DNA of 64,000 nucleotides from the NCBI GenBank assembly GCA_940746715.1, contig CALNWN010000010.1, positions 154,324-218,323 of the forward strand, written 5' to 3'. Within the stretch, counting starts at the first letter, position 1; each line of letters starts with the position of its first letter. Under the pieces are notes generated by a model, which saw only the letters and a program-made list of their open reading frames with translations, did no database searches and had not been told where the DNA came from. The position numbers and the translations under genes are program-made. This stretch comes from an uncultured Paraburkholderia sp. (GTDB lineage: Bacteria; Pseudomonadota; Gammaproteobacteria; Burkholderiales; Burkholderiaceae). Of the stretch, positions 18,101-27,395 are shown piece by piece.

Positions 18101-18649
18101 CTGCGCATCCGCATTCACGGCGACTTCCATCTCGGCCAGGTGCTGGTCGCGCAGGGCGACGCGTACCTGATCGACTTCGAAGGCGAGCCCGCACGGTCGC
18201 TCGAAGAGCGTCGCCGGAAATCGAGCCCGCTGCGCGACGTGGCGGGGCTGATGCGGTCGCTGTCGTATGCGAGCGCCGCCGCGCAGTCCACCACGGAAGC
18301 CGCGCCGCAACAGACCGCGGATCGCAAGCGTGTGTTGTTCGACCGTTTCCGCGCGCACGCCACCGCGACGTTCCTGAAGGAATACCGCGCGGCCACCGCC
18401 GAAGCGCCGACGCCGCTCGTCGCGCCGGAGGCGGAACAGGCGCTGCTCGATCTGTTCCTGATCGAAAAGGCCGCGTATGAAGTCCGCTATGAAGCGGCCA
18501 ACCGTCCGACGTGGCTCAGCTTGCCGGTGCGCGGTCTCGCGGCGCTCGCGAGCCGGCTGCTCGGCGATACTGGCGCGCCGCACGATCCGTCAACCGAGGC
18601 GCGAGACGCCGCCACCCCGCCTCATCCGGCCGAGGGCGACTATGAGTGA
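15188..18649 (+). CDS. treS: Trehalose synthase/maltokinase fusion
   Basis: Interconverts trehalose and maltose (TreS) and phosphorylates maltose to maltose-1-phosphate (maltokinase, Pep2), feeding GlgE. 1153 residues in one chain. After a Lys/Thr-rich leader, TreS starts at DPLWYKDAIIYQVHIKSF; catalytic residues are Asp238 (DGLRLDAVPYLVERE), Glu280 (LLAEANQWPEDVKEYF) and Asp346 (FLRNHDELTLEMV). The kinase part begins around residue 610 (LLESEVLPSWLSRRRWFASK) and carries the aminoglycoside-phosphotransferase-like catalytic Asp979 in IHGDFHLGQVL and metal-binding Asp996 in LIDFEGEP. The start overlaps glgE by four bases and the end overlaps glgB by eight. Fusion of the two activities is known in proteobacteria. 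Confidence 0.95.
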   Translation: MKRDDPSEAASQASASTATATATKARTRRRGKPAALSDDPLWYKDAIIYQVHIKSFFDANNDGVGDFPGLIAKLDYIAELGVNAIWLLPFYPSPRRDDGYDIADYRNVHPDYGQLSDVKRFIQEAHARGIRVITELVINHTSDQHPWFQRARRAKPGSNHRNFYVWSDTDKKYPETRIIFIDSEPSNWTHDPVAGAYYWHRFYSHQPDLNFDNPAVLREVLQIMRFWLDMGIDGLRLDAVPYLVEREGTNNENLPETHAILKKIRATIDAEYPNRMLLAEANQWPEDVKEYFGDEDECHMAFHFPLMPRIYMSIASEDRFPITDIMRQTPDLAASNQWAIFLRNHDELTLEMVTDSERDYLWNTYASDRRARLNLGIRRRLAPLMERDRRRIELINSLLLSMPGTPVIYYGDELGMGDNIHLGDRDGVRTPMQWSSNRNGGFSRADPEQLVLPPVMGALYGFDAVNVEAQSRDPHSLLNWTRRMLATRRAKQTFGRGTIRFLKPENRKILAYLREMPGEPPILCVANLSRAPQAVELDLSEFNGSVPIEMTADSVFPAIGQLTYLLTFPPYGFLWFLLCEGGQRPTWAQAHPEPLPDFVTIVIREGQTGPTPENVRLLESEVLPSWLSRRRWFASKDQKMHAVRLAALTTIPNGGFAFTEIEADVGDHTERYVVPIAITWGGETTTPLFLQLALARVRRGRNVGHLTDAFALPIFAHGVLRKLRERAVVPTVQKSEIRFIPTERFAELDGLGERPEIRWLAAEQSNSSLIIADAAVLKLVRRLVSGIHPEAEISRYLTQLGYANTAPLFGEVVRVDPEGVPHTLAILQGFVDNQGDAWNWSLDYLRRSVDELAITVDTETSSSPDRANETILLEGYSALAGIIGRRLGELHVVLASPTDDPAFSPEPAGAEQVKAWVDGTQSMLASALDLLAPRIDQLLDAETKALAQSLIDRRAALVEAVNRLISADTQALRIRIHGDFHLGQVLVAQGDAYLIDFEGEPARSLEERRRKSSPLRDVAGLMRSLSYASAAAQSTTEAAPQQTADRKRVLFDRFRAHATATFLKEYRAATAEAPTPLVAPEAEQALLDLFLIEKAAYEVRYEAANRPTWLSLPVRGLAALASRLLGDTGAPHDPSTEARDAATPPHPAEGDYE

Positions 18650-20852
18650 ACACGATCCGGCCGCAGGCCTTCAGCCGCTCGACATCGACGCGCTCGTCGA
18701 GGCGCGCCATCCCGATCCTTTCTCGCAGCTCGGGCTGCATCACACGGACGCCGGTCCGGTGGTGCGCGCGCTCTTGCCGAATGCCGCGCACGTCAGCGTG
18801 ATCGCGCGCGCCGACGGCGCGCTGCTCGGCGAACTTCAGCAGCTGCGTCTCGGGCTTTTTGCCGGCCGCGTGAGTTCGGCCGCGCCGTATCGGTTGCGCA
18901 TCGACTGGCATGGCGTCGTGCAGGAAATCGAGGACACCTACTCGTTCGGCCCCGTGCTCGGCGATGAACCGCTCGGACGTCTCGCGAACGGGGACCCGTA
19001 TGCGGTGCTCGAATGCCTCGGCTCGCGCCCGATGGAATTCGACGGCGTGCCGGGCGTGCGCTTCGCGGTCTGGGCACCGAATGCGCGGCGCGTCTCCGTG
19101 GTCGGCGATTTCAACGCATGGGACGGGCGCCGTCATCCAATGCGTCTGCGGCATCAGGCGGGCGGGTGGGAGCTGTTCGTGCCGCGCGTCGGCCCGGGCA
19201 CGCGCTACAAGTACGAACTGCTCTCGCGCGACGGTCATCCGCTGCCGTTGAAGGCCGACCCTTGCGCAATGCAAAGCGAGAAGCCGCCAGGCACGGCGTC
19301 CGTGGTCGCGCATGTCGACGAGATCGAGCAGTTTCTATGGACCGATCACGACTGGATCCAGTCGCGCGGCGACAGGCAGACGCCGCGCTCGCCGATCTCG
19401 ATCTACGAAGTGCATGCAGAGTCGTGGCTGCGCGTCGCCGAAGAAGGCCAGCGCGGTCTCGATTGGGCAGAACTCGCCGAGCGCCTGATTCCGTATGCGA
19501 AAACCATGGGCTTCACGCACGTGGAATTTCTGCCGGTGGCGGAACATCCGTTCGGCGGATCGTGGGGCTATCAGCCGCTCGGGCAGTTCGCGCCGTCGGC
19601 GCGCTTCGGCAAGCCGGAGCAGTTCGCGCTCTTCGTCAACAAGGCGCACGAGGCCGGGCTCGGCGTGATCATCGACTGGGTGCCCGCGCATTTTCCGAAC
19701 GACGCGCATGGTCTCGTGCAATTCGACGGCACGCCGCTTTACGAGCATGCCGATCCGCGCGAAGGCTACCACCAGGACTGGAACACGATGATCTACAACC
19801 TCGGCCGCAACGAGGTGAGCGCGTTCCTGATCGCGTCGGGCCTCGCATGGCTCAAGCGTTATCACGTGGACGGCCTGCGCGTGGACGCCGTGGCGTCGAT
19901 GCTCTATCGCGACTATTCGCGCGCCGCCGGCGAGTGGGTGCCGAACATTTACGGCGGGCGCGAGAATCTCGAGTCGATCGCGTTCCTCAAGCGCCTGAAT
20001 CACGAGGTGGGCTACGTGCCCGGCGTGCCGGGCGCGATCACCATTGCCGAGGAATCCACTGCCTGGCCGGGCGTGACGGCCCGCGTGGAAGACGGCGGCC
20101 TCGGTTTCCAGTTCAAGTGGAACATGGGCTGGATGCACGACACGCTGCATTACATGCACGAAGATCCGGTCTATCGCCAATACCATCATCACAACATGAC
20201 GTTCGGGATGGTGTACGCGTATTCCGAGCGCTTCGTGCTGCCGCTTTCACACGACGAAGTGGTGCACGGCAAAGGCTCGTTGCTCGGCAAGATGCCCGGC
20301 GACACATGGCAGAAGTTCGCGAATTTGCGCGCGTACTTCGGCTTCATGTGGACTCACCCCGGCAAGAAGCTGCTCTTCATGGGCGGCGAATTCGGCCAGT
20401 TGGCCGAGTTCAATCACGACGCGTCGCCGCACTGGCATCTGCTCGACGATGCCCATCATCACGGCGTGCAATTGCTGGTGTGCGATCTGAATCGCCTCTA
20501 TCACGCCGAGCCCGCGCTGCATCTGCTCGACAGCGAGCCGGGCGGCTTCAACTGGCTGATCGGCGACGACAGCGCCAACAGCGTATTCGCGTATCGCCGC
20601 ACCGACGGCGCGGGCCGCGAACTCGTCGTGGTCTGCAACATGACGCCGGTGCCGCGCGTCGGCTACCGCATCGGCATGCCGCGCGAAGGTCGCTGGTCGG
20701 AAGTGTTGAACACGGATGCAGGCGTGTATGGCGGCTCGAATATGGGCAACGGCGGCGTGATTCACACCGACGCGATAGCGAGCCACGGCTGGCCGCATTC
20801 GGCCTCCCTGACCTTGCCGCCGCTGGCGACGATCGTGCTGCGCGCCGACTGA
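18642..20852 (+). CDS. glgB: 1,4-alpha-glucan branching enzyme
   Basis: Introduces alpha-1,6 branches into the glucan made by GlgE. I chose ATG 18642 (MSEHDPAAGLQPLDIDALV), inside the end of treS (ATGAGTGA overlap). The frame is open further upstream but only inside treS. 736 residues, the usual length. Order: N1 domain, CBM48 (VRFAVWAPNARRVSVVGDFN and AWDGRRHPMR), then the GH13 barrel with EHPFGGSWGYQPLGQFAP, nucleophile Asp415 (DGLRVDAVASMLYRDYSR), acid/base Glu470 (TIAEESTAWPGV) and Asp538 (PLSHDEVVHGKGSLLGKMPG), then the C-terminal beta domain. No lesion. The stop is 137 bp before glgX. Confidence 0.96.
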   Translation: MSEHDPAAGLQPLDIDALVEARHPDPFSQLGLHHTDAGPVVRALLPNAAHVSVIARADGALLGELQQLRLGLFAGRVSSAAPYRLRIDWHGVVQEIEDTYSFGPVLGDEPLGRLANGDPYAVLECLGSRPMEFDGVPGVRFAVWAPNARRVSVVGDFNAWDGRRHPMRLRHQAGGWELFVPRVGPGTRYKYELLSRDGHPLPLKADPCAMQSEKPPGTASVVAHVDEIEQFLWTDHDWIQSRGDRQTPRSPISIYEVHAESWLRVAEEGQRGLDWAELAERLIPYAKTMGFTHVEFLPVAEHPFGGSWGYQPLGQFAPSARFGKPEQFALFVNKAHEAGLGVIIDWVPAHFPNDAHGLVQFDGTPLYEHADPREGYHQDWNTMIYNLGRNEVSAFLIASGLAWLKRYHVDGLRVDAVASMLYRDYSRAAGEWVPNIYGGRENLESIAFLKRLNHEVGYVPGVPGAITIAEESTAWPGVTARVEDGGLGFQFKWNMGWMHDTLHYMHEDPVYRQYHHHNMTFGMVYAYSERFVLPLSHDEVVHGKGSLLGKMPGDTWQKFANLRAYFGFMWTHPGKKLLFMGGEFGQLAEFNHDASPHWHLLDDAHHHGVQLLVCDLNRLYHAEPALHLLDSEPGGFNWLIGDDSANSVFAYRRTDGAGRELVVVCNMTPVPRVGYRIGMPREGRWSEVLNTDAGVYGGSNMGNGGVIHTDAIASHGWPHSASLTLPPLATIVLRAD

Positions 20853-20989
20853 GCGGCACTGTCGGCGGAATCGGCCACGGTCCGGTTCCCTCGAAGGCGA
20901 GCGCGCGGCCCGTATGACGAAGGGCCGCGCGCGCTGCATGGAGCACCGCGCCGCGGCATTTCAGCAAAACAGAACAAGGAAGGGGAACC

Positions 20990-23209
20990 ATGTCGCCTGC
21001 AATGCCCGACCGGCTTCTGCCCGGCTCGCCCTATCCGCTCGGCGCCAGTTGGGACGGTCTCGGCGTCAACTTTGCGGTGTTCTCGGCGAACGCGCAGAAA
21101 ATCGAGCTTTGCCTGTTCGATCCCACCGGCCGCAAGGAAATCAAACGCTTCCCGCTGCCCGAATGCACCGACGAGATCTGGCACGGTTATCTGCCGAACG
21201 CGCATCCGGGCACAGCGTACGGCTTTCGCGCGCACGGTCCGTATCAGCCGCAGCAAGGGCATCGCTTCAATCCGCACAAGCTGCTGCTCGACCCGTACGC
21301 GCGCAAGCTCGTCGGGCAGTTCCGCTGGTCGGATGCGTTGTTCGGCTATCGCGTGCATTCGAACCGTGCGGATCTTTCCATCGACCGGCGCGACTCCGCG
21401 CCGGCCATGCCCAAATGCGTCGTGATCGACGAAGCATTCGATTGGTCGCACGACAAGCGCCCGAATGTGCAGTGGGGCGAAACCGTCATCTACGAAACGC
21501 ACGTGCGCGGCGCCTCGATGCTGCGCGCCGATCTGCGTCAGCACGAACGCGGCACGTTTGCGGCGCTGGCGTCGCCGGAATTTATCGAGCATCTGCTGAA
21601 GCTCGGTGTGACCGCCGTCGAGCTGCTGCCGGTTCACGCGTTTCTCAACGACCGCTTTCTTGTCGAGCGGGGCCTGCGCAACTACTGGGGCTACAACACG
21701 GCGGCGTTTTTCGCGCCGGAGCCTTCGTATCTGAGCACGCACCGGCTCGACGAAATGCGCATTGCCGTGCGCCAGCTGCACGCGGCGGGCATCGAAGTGA
21801 TTCTCGACGTGGTCTACAACCACACCTGCGAAGGCAACGAAATGGGACCGACCGTCTCGTGGCGCGGTCTCGACAATGCGAGCTACTACCGCCTGATTCC
21901 CGGCGACGAGCGGCATCACATCAACGACACGGGCTGCGGCAATACCGTGAACCTGCTGCATCCGCGCGTGCTGCAAATGGTGATGGATTCGCTGCGCTAC
22001 TGGTCGACGGCGTTCAACATCGACGGCTTCCGCTTCGATCTCGGCGTGACGCTCGGGCGCGAGCCGCATGGTTTCGATCCCGGCTCCGGTTTCTTTGACG
22101 CGGTGCGCCAGGACCCGGTTCTGTCGCAGCGCAAGCTGATTTCCGAACCGTGGGACATCGGGCCGGGCGGTTATCAGCTTGGCAATCATCCACCGGGTTT
22201 TGGCGAATGGAACGACCGTTTCCGCGATAACGTGCGGCGTTTCTGGCGTGGCGACGCGGGCCTGCGCCCGGACCTCGCCGCGCGCCTGACCGGTTCCGCC
22301 GATCTGTTTAACCGGCGCTTTCGTAAGCCATGGGCATCGATCAATTTCGTCGCGTCGCATGACGGTTTTACGCTCGCCGACATTACCGCGTACGAGCACA
22401 AACACAACGAGGCGAATCGCGAAGGCAACCGCGACGGCCATAACGAAAACTGCAGCAGCAACTGGGGCGTCGAAGGACCGACCGACGATCCCGCGATTCT
22501 CGACACGCGCAAACGCGTGGCGCGCTCGATGATCGCGACGCTGTTCATTGCGCTCGGCACGCCGATGCTGCTCGCCGGCGATGAATCGTTGCGCACGCAG
22601 GACGGCAACAACAATGCGTACTGCCAGGATAACGAAATATCGTGGATCGACTGGGAACGCGCGGAATCGCCGGACGGCCGTCAGATGACGGAGTTCGTGT
22701 CGCGCGTGGTGGCGCTGCGCAAACGGCATCCGCTCCTGCGCGAAACGCGTTTTCTGTTCGGCGACCGCGAAGTGTTGCCGGGGCTTTTCGACATCGGCTG
22801 GTTCGACGAAAACGGCGACCCGCTGACCATCGAAGCATGGGAAGACCCCGAGGGCCGCGCCTTCACGTTGCGGCGCGCGGGCCCGGGCCTGAACGGCGAA
22901 ACAGAAGTATTGTTGATGATGCTCAACGCGGGCGCGGAAACACTGCGTTTTACGCCCCCTGCGCCGTACCTGGAATGGCACGTGCTGTTAGACACTGCGG
23001 ATACGCACAGTGCGCCGCACCTCCTCGCCGCGACCGACCTCGAAGTGGCAGCGCATGGCCTCGTGATACTTGCCGCGCAACCGGTCGGCGAGGCCGACTG
23101 GCAAGCGGGCTGGAAGGCGGGACCGCGGCACGGCTCGCGGCTTCTGACCGCGTTGCCGCCCGAGCCCGGCGAGCTTCCGCCCACGAGCGATGCGTCGCCG
23201 AATGCCTAG
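20990..23209 (+). CDS. glgX: Glycogen debranching enzyme
   Basis: Hydrolyses alpha-1,6 branches of glucan, producing linear malto-oligosaccharides for TreY and MalQ. 739 residues from ATG 20990 (MSPAMPDRLLPGSPYPLGAS), preceded by a strong AGGAAGGGGAA ribosome-binding site. CBM48-like N-terminus (GVNFAVFSANAQKIELCLFD), GH13 domain with ELLPVHAF and NYWGYNTAAFFAPEPSY, nucleophile Asp350 (FNIDGFRFDLGVTLGRE), acid/base Glu386 (LISEPWDIGPGGYQLGNHPP) and Asp458 (FVASHDGFTLADITAYEHKH), with the GlgX-specific HNENCSSNWGVEG. No lesion. The 137-bp leader before it is the longest gap inside the cluster and could hold an internal promoter. Confidence 0.96.
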   Translation: MSPAMPDRLLPGSPYPLGASWDGLGVNFAVFSANAQKIELCLFDPTGRKEIKRFPLPECTDEIWHGYLPNAHPGTAYGFRAHGPYQPQQGHRFNPHKLLLDPYARKLVGQFRWSDALFGYRVHSNRADLSIDRRDSAPAMPKCVVIDEAFDWSHDKRPNVQWGETVIYETHVRGASMLRADLRQHERGTFAALASPEFIEHLLKLGVTAVELLPVHAFLNDRFLVERGLRNYWGYNTAAFFAPEPSYLSTHRLDEMRIAVRQLHAAGIEVILDVVYNHTCEGNEMGPTVSWRGLDNASYYRLIPGDERHHINDTGCGNTVNLLHPRVLQMVMDSLRYWSTAFNIDGFRFDLGVTLGREPHGFDPGSGFFDAVRQDPVLSQRKLISEPWDIGPGGYQLGNHPPGFGEWNDRFRDNVRRFWRGDAGLRPDLAARLTGSADLFNRRFRKPWASINFVASHDGFTLADITAYEHKHNEANREGNRDGHNENCSSNWGVEGPTDDPAILDTRKRVARSMIATLFIALGTPMLLAGDESLRTQDGNNNAYCQDNEISWIDWERAESPDGRQMTEFVSRVVALRKRHPLLRETRFLFGDREVLPGLFDIGWFDENGDPLTIEAWEDPEGRAFTLRRAGPGLNGETEVLLMMLNAGAETLRFTPPAPYLEWHVLLDTADTHSAPHLLAATDLEVAAHGLVILAAQPVGEADWQAGWKAGPRHGSRLLTALPPEPGELPPTSDASPNA

Positions 23210-23274
23210 GTCGCGGCGGCCACGCGCGAACGGCGTGTGAGCAATCCGACGGCATAAACCGAATGTGAAGAGTC

Positions 23275-25200
23275 ATGTCCGAACATCCAATTGATCCACA
23301 CGCGCATCATTACGCGCATTGCCTGCCGTTCGGCGCGCAACTGCTCGGCCCGCAAAGCGCGAATCCGCGCACGCGGTTTCGTTTCTGGGCGCCGTCCTGC
23401 CAAAGCGTGCAGATCGAAATCGAAAACGGCGCGGCACAAGGCGCGCATGCAATGACGCCCGCCGGCAACGGCTGGTTCGAGGCGAGCGTCGACAGCGGCG
23501 CGGGCACGCTGTACCGGTTTCGTCTCGACGACGGCAACGCGGTGCCCGATCCGGCGTCGCGCTTTCAGCCGCAAGACGTGCACGGCCCGAGCGAAGTCAT
23601 CGACCCGCGCGCCTACCGCTGGGAGCACACCGACTGGTATGGCCGCCCTTGGGAAGAAACGGTGCTGTACGAACTGCACGTCGGCGCAATGGGCGGCTAT
23701 CGAGGCGTGCACAAGCGCTTGCCCGCGCTGGCGGCGCTCGGCGTGACCGCCATCGAACTGATGCCGTTGAACGATTTCCCCGGCAAGCACAACTGGGGCT
23801 ACGACGGCGTGCTGCCCTACGCGCCCGATTCCGCGTATGGCCGCCCCGAAGAACTGAAAGCGCTGATCGACGCCGCGCACGGTCTCGGCCTGATGGTGTT
23901 TCTCGACGTCGTCTACAACCACTTCGGGCCGGACGGCAACTATCTGCACGAATACGCCCGCTCGTTTTTCCGCGAAGGCACGCATACGCCGTGGGGTCCG
24001 GCTATCGACTTCGAGCGCAGTGAAGTCAGCGACTTCTTCATGGACAACGCCGTCTACTGGATCAACGAATACCGGATAGACGGCCTGCGGTTCGACGCGG
24101 TGCACGCCATCGACAATCACGCATGGCTGCGCGAACTCGCCGATCACATTCGCGCGAACGTGCAGCATGGCCGCCACGTGCATCTGGTGCTGGAAAACGA
24201 GCACAACAGCGCGAGCCTGCTCGGCAAGCACTTCACCGCGCAATGGAACGACGACGCGCACAACACGCTGCACGTGCTGCTCACCGGCGAAACCGAAGAC
24301 TATTACCACGCCTACGAAGATCAGCCGATCCGCCGCCTGGCTCGCGTGCTCTCCGAGGGTTTCGCCTATCAGGGCGATCCGTCGCCGCTGCACGACGGCG
24401 CGCCGCGTGGCGAACGGAGCGGCCATTTGCCGCCCACCTCGTTCGTGATGTTTCTGCAGAACCACGATCAGATCGGCAACCGCGCATTCGGCGAGCGTCT
24501 GCGCAAGCTGACGTCGGACGATGCTTTGCGCGCGGCCACCGGCTTGCTGCTGCTGTCGCCGCAGATTCCGCTTCTCTTCATGGACGAGGAATACGGCTCC
24601 ACGCAGCCGTTCCTGTTCTTCACCGACTACACCGGCGAGCTCGCCGACGCCGTGCGCGAAGGGCGCCGCCGCGAGTTCGCGCGCTTCTCGTCGTTCAGCG
24701 ACGAAAAGCGTCGCGCGCAGATTCCCGATCCGAACGACGCACAGACCTTTGCCGCATCGTCGCCGCCCGAGCCGCCGACGTCGCCGTCTCACGAGCACGA
24801 CGGCGAAGCGAAGGACCGCCTCGACTGGATGCATTTCTATAAATCCGCGCTGACGGTACGCGCAAAGCTGATCGCACCGCGTCTGAAGCACGGCAAGGCA
24901 CTAAACGCAACCGTGCTCACCGACGACACGGGCGCGGACGCGCATGCGCTCATCGCGCGCTGGAAATTGGGCGATGGCGAGACGCTGTCGCTCGCGCTCA
25001 ATCTGTCGAAGCAAAGCGTGCCGTTTAACGACGTGCCGGCCGGCAAGGTCGTTTTCGAAACGCCGCCGCGCGTGCGCGAGCAGATCGACGCGAAGGTGTT
25101 GCCGGCGAACGCGTTCGTCGCATGGCTGACGGGCGACATCAACGACTACGCGAGCGGCCACGACGCGCGCATTGTCGGCAAAGAGGAGCGCCGCTCGTGA
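23275..25200 (+). CDS. treZ: Malto-oligosyltrehalose trehalohydrolase
   Basis: Cleaves free trehalose from malto-oligosyltrehalose made by TreY. 641 residues. CBM48-type start (FRFWAPSCQSVQIEIENG) and GH13 barrel: LYELHVGAMGGYRGVHKRLP, HNWGYDGVLPYAPDSAYGRP, LDVVYNHFGPDGNYLHEYA, nucleophile Asp274 (IDGLRFDAVHAIDNHAW), acid/base Glu307 (HLVLENEHNSASLLGKHF) and Asp401 (FLQNHDQIGNRAFGERL). The spacing of these residues matches archaeal TreZ closely. The GTGA at 25197-25200 joins its stop to the malQ start, so the two are translationally coupled. No lesion. Confidence 0.95.
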   Translation: MSEHPIDPHAHHYAHCLPFGAQLLGPQSANPRTRFRFWAPSCQSVQIEIENGAAQGAHAMTPAGNGWFEASVDSGAGTLYRFRLDDGNAVPDPASRFQPQDVHGPSEVIDPRAYRWEHTDWYGRPWEETVLYELHVGAMGGYRGVHKRLPALAALGVTAIELMPLNDFPGKHNWGYDGVLPYAPDSAYGRPEELKALIDAAHGLGLMVFLDVVYNHFGPDGNYLHEYARSFFREGTHTPWGPAIDFERSEVSDFFMDNAVYWINEYRIDGLRFDAVHAIDNHAWLRELADHIRANVQHGRHVHLVLENEHNSASLLGKHFTAQWNDDAHNTLHVLLTGETEDYYHAYEDQPIRRLARVLSEGFAYQGDPSPLHDGAPRGERSGHLPPTSFVMFLQNHDQIGNRAFGERLRKLTSDDALRAATGLLLLSPQIPLLFMDEEYGSTQPFLFFTDYTGELADAVREGRRREFARFSSFSDEKRRAQIPDPNDAQTFAASSPPEPPTSPSHEHDGEAKDRLDWMHFYKSALTVRAKLIAPRLKHGKALNATVLTDDTGADAHALIARWKLGDGETLSLALNLSKQSVPFNDVPAGKVVFETPPRVREQIDAKVLPANAFVAWLTGDINDYASGHDARIVGKEERRS

Positions 25201-27395
25201 GTACCCGACGTTCCGGCGATACGATCGCCACCCTCGCGACGCGCGCGGGCTTCGAGGTGGAATGGGAAGACGCGCATCACAAGGTGCACCGCGTGCCCGA
25301 AAAGACGCTCGCCGTGCTGCTCGAACGAATGGGCCTGCCGTGCGGTAACGCGACGCAGATTCGCCAAAGCGCGGCCGCGCTCGAGGCCGAGCTGTCCGGC
25401 CGCAAGCTGCCGCCGCTGATGACCGCCGAAGTCGGCCGCGGCATTGCCTTGCCCGCCGCGGCGATCAGGTCGGGCAGCCACTACCGGATCGAGCTGGAAA
25501 GCGGCTCGATCATCGACGGACGCTTTACCGCGCCCAAAGGCGAAGAAGCGCTGCTCGCGCCGATCGACGAACCCGGCTATCACACGCTCGTGATTCACGA
25601 GCAGCGCATGACGCTCGCGATTGCGCCGTCGCGCTGCTACACCGTCGCGGACGCGTGGCGCAGCCTGCACGACGACGCACGCGCGGACGCGCCGACGCTG
25701 TGGGGTGTGGCCGCGCAACTCTACGGCTTGCGTCGCGTGGGCGACGGCGGCATCGGCGATTATTCGGCACTCGCGCGAATCGCGGTGGAAAGCGCGAGGC
25801 GCGGCGCGCATGCGCTCGCCGTCAGCCCGACGCACGCAATGTTCAGCGCGGAGCCGAACCGCTTCAGCCCGTATTCCCCGTCGTCGCGTTTGTGGCTGAA
25901 CGTCACGCATATCGACCCGGCGGCCGTGTTCGGCGAAGCAGCGCTGCGCGCGGCAATGCAGTCCGTCCAGGCCGCCGACATGTGGTCGGAACTCGAAGAC
26001 CTGCCGCTCGTCGACTGGCCCAAGGCTGTCGTGCTCAAGCTGAAAGTCTTGCGTGCGCTGTTCGAAAACTTCTGCACAGAGGAACGCGCGCACGACACGC
26101 CGCGCGCGCTGGAATTTCACGGTTTCTGCGAACGTGCCGGACGAGCGCTCGAAGACCACGCGCGTTTCGAAGCGCTGCAGGCCGCGCAGCTCGCGCCGGG
26201 CGGCAACGGTCATTGGCGCGACTGGCCCGAAGCGTTGCGCGATCCGCGCAGTCCGGAAGTGGAGGCTTTTGCGCAGGCGCAGCGCCATGAAGTCGACTTT
26301 CACCTCTTTTTGCAATGGCTCGCCGCGAAGGGTCTGTCACACGCGCAGCACGCGGCGCGCGAGGCCGGCATGGCCGTAGGTCTGATCGCCGATCTCGCGG
26401 TGGGCTGCGACAGCGCCGGCAGCCACACATGGTCCTATCGCGACGACATGCTGCAAGGCGTGTCCGTCGGCGCGCCGCCCGACCTCTTCAACCAGGCGGG
26501 ACAAAGCTGGGGGCTCACCACTTTCTCGCCGCGCGCGATGCGCACGCAAGGCTTCTCTACGTTCATCGACATGCTGCGCGCCGCGTTCGCGCATGCGGGC
26601 GGCATCCGCATCGATCACATTCTCGGTTTGCGGCGTCTGTGGCTCGTGCCGGAGGGCGAGAGCGCGCGCAACGGCGCCTATCTGCGCTATCCGCTCGAAG
26701 ACCTGTTGCGCCTCATCGCGCTCGAATCGTGGCGGCATCGCGCAATTGTGATCGGCGAGGATCTCGGCACCGTGCCGCCCGGTTTTCGCGAGCGGCTCGA
26801 CGAACACGGCATTGCCGGCATCCGCGTGCTGTGGTTCGAGCGCGACGAGGACGGCAGCGGGTTCAAGCCGCCGCAGGCATGGGACCGCAATGCGGTCGGC
26901 ACGACAACCACGCACGATCTGCCGACCGTCGCCGGATGGTGGGCCGGCAGCGACATCACGTGGCACAACCGGATTGGCCAGACGATGGCGCGCCCCGATG
27001 GCCGCGATCCCGAAGAAGCCGCGCAGGAAGAGCGCGCGAGCGACCGCGCCGAATTGTGGCGCGCGTTCCAGCAAGCGGGCGTGGCCGCGCCCCATGTGGC
27101 TGCGCCGCCGCCCGAAAGCCCGCCGGTCGACGAAGCGCTTGCGTTCGTCGCGGCCACGCCGGGACCGCTCGTCACGTTTCCGCTCGAAGATCTGCTCGCG
27201 CAGAGCGAACAGCCGAATCTGCCGGGCTCGATCGACGAGCATCCGAACTGGCGCCGCCGCATGAATCTGCCCATCGACGAAATGTTTCTTGACGACACCT
27301 TTTGCGACCGGCTGCTCGCGGTTGACCGCGCGCGCCGCGCCGCGACCGTTGCCACGCCTCCAGCCAATCCTGCTTCGGAGCCTGATACGCCATGA
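25197..27395 (+). CDS. malQ: 4-alpha-glucanotransferase
   Basis: Transfers alpha-1,4-glucan segments between malto-oligosaccharides, releasing glucose; here it probably equalises chain lengths for TreY and recycles short products. The start is GTG 25197 overlapping the treZ stop (MSTRRSGDTIATLATRAG). 732 residues. GH77 hallmarks: VWGVAAQLYGLRR-type opening (WGVAAQLYGLRRVGDGGIGD), SPYSPSSRLWLN, nucleophile Asp473 (GIRIDHILGLRRLWLVPEG), acid/base Glu521 (IVIGEDLGTVPPGFRERL) and Asp574 (TTTTHDLPTVAGWW). No lesion. Its stop overlaps the treY ATG by four bases. Confidence 0.94.
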   Translation: MSTRRSGDTIATLATRAGFEVEWEDAHHKVHRVPEKTLAVLLERMGLPCGNATQIRQSAAALEAELSGRKLPPLMTAEVGRGIALPAAAIRSGSHYRIELESGSIIDGRFTAPKGEEALLAPIDEPGYHTLVIHEQRMTLAIAPSRCYTVADAWRSLHDDARADAPTLWGVAAQLYGLRRVGDGGIGDYSALARIAVESARRGAHALAVSPTHAMFSAEPNRFSPYSPSSRLWLNVTHIDPAAVFGEAALRAAMQSVQAADMWSELEDLPLVDWPKAVVLKLKVLRALFENFCTEERAHDTPRALEFHGFCERAGRALEDHARFEALQAAQLAPGGNGHWRDWPEALRDPRSPEVEAFAQAQRHEVDFHLFLQWLAAKGLSHAQHAAREAGMAVGLIADLAVGCDSAGSHTWSYRDDMLQGVSVGAPPDLFNQAGQSWGLTTFSPRAMRTQGFSTFIDMLRAAFAHAGGIRIDHILGLRRLWLVPEGESARNGAYLRYPLEDLLRLIALESWRHRAIVIGEDLGTVPPGFRERLDEHGIAGIRVLWFERDEDGSGFKPPQAWDRNAVGTTTTHDLPTVAGWWAGSDITWHNRIGQTMARPDGRDPEEAAQEERASDRAELWRAFQQAGVAAPHVAAPPPESPPVDEALAFVAATPGPLVTFPLEDLLAQSEQPNLPGSIDEHPNWRRRMNLPIDEMFLDDTFCDRLLAVDRARRAATVATPPANPASEPDTP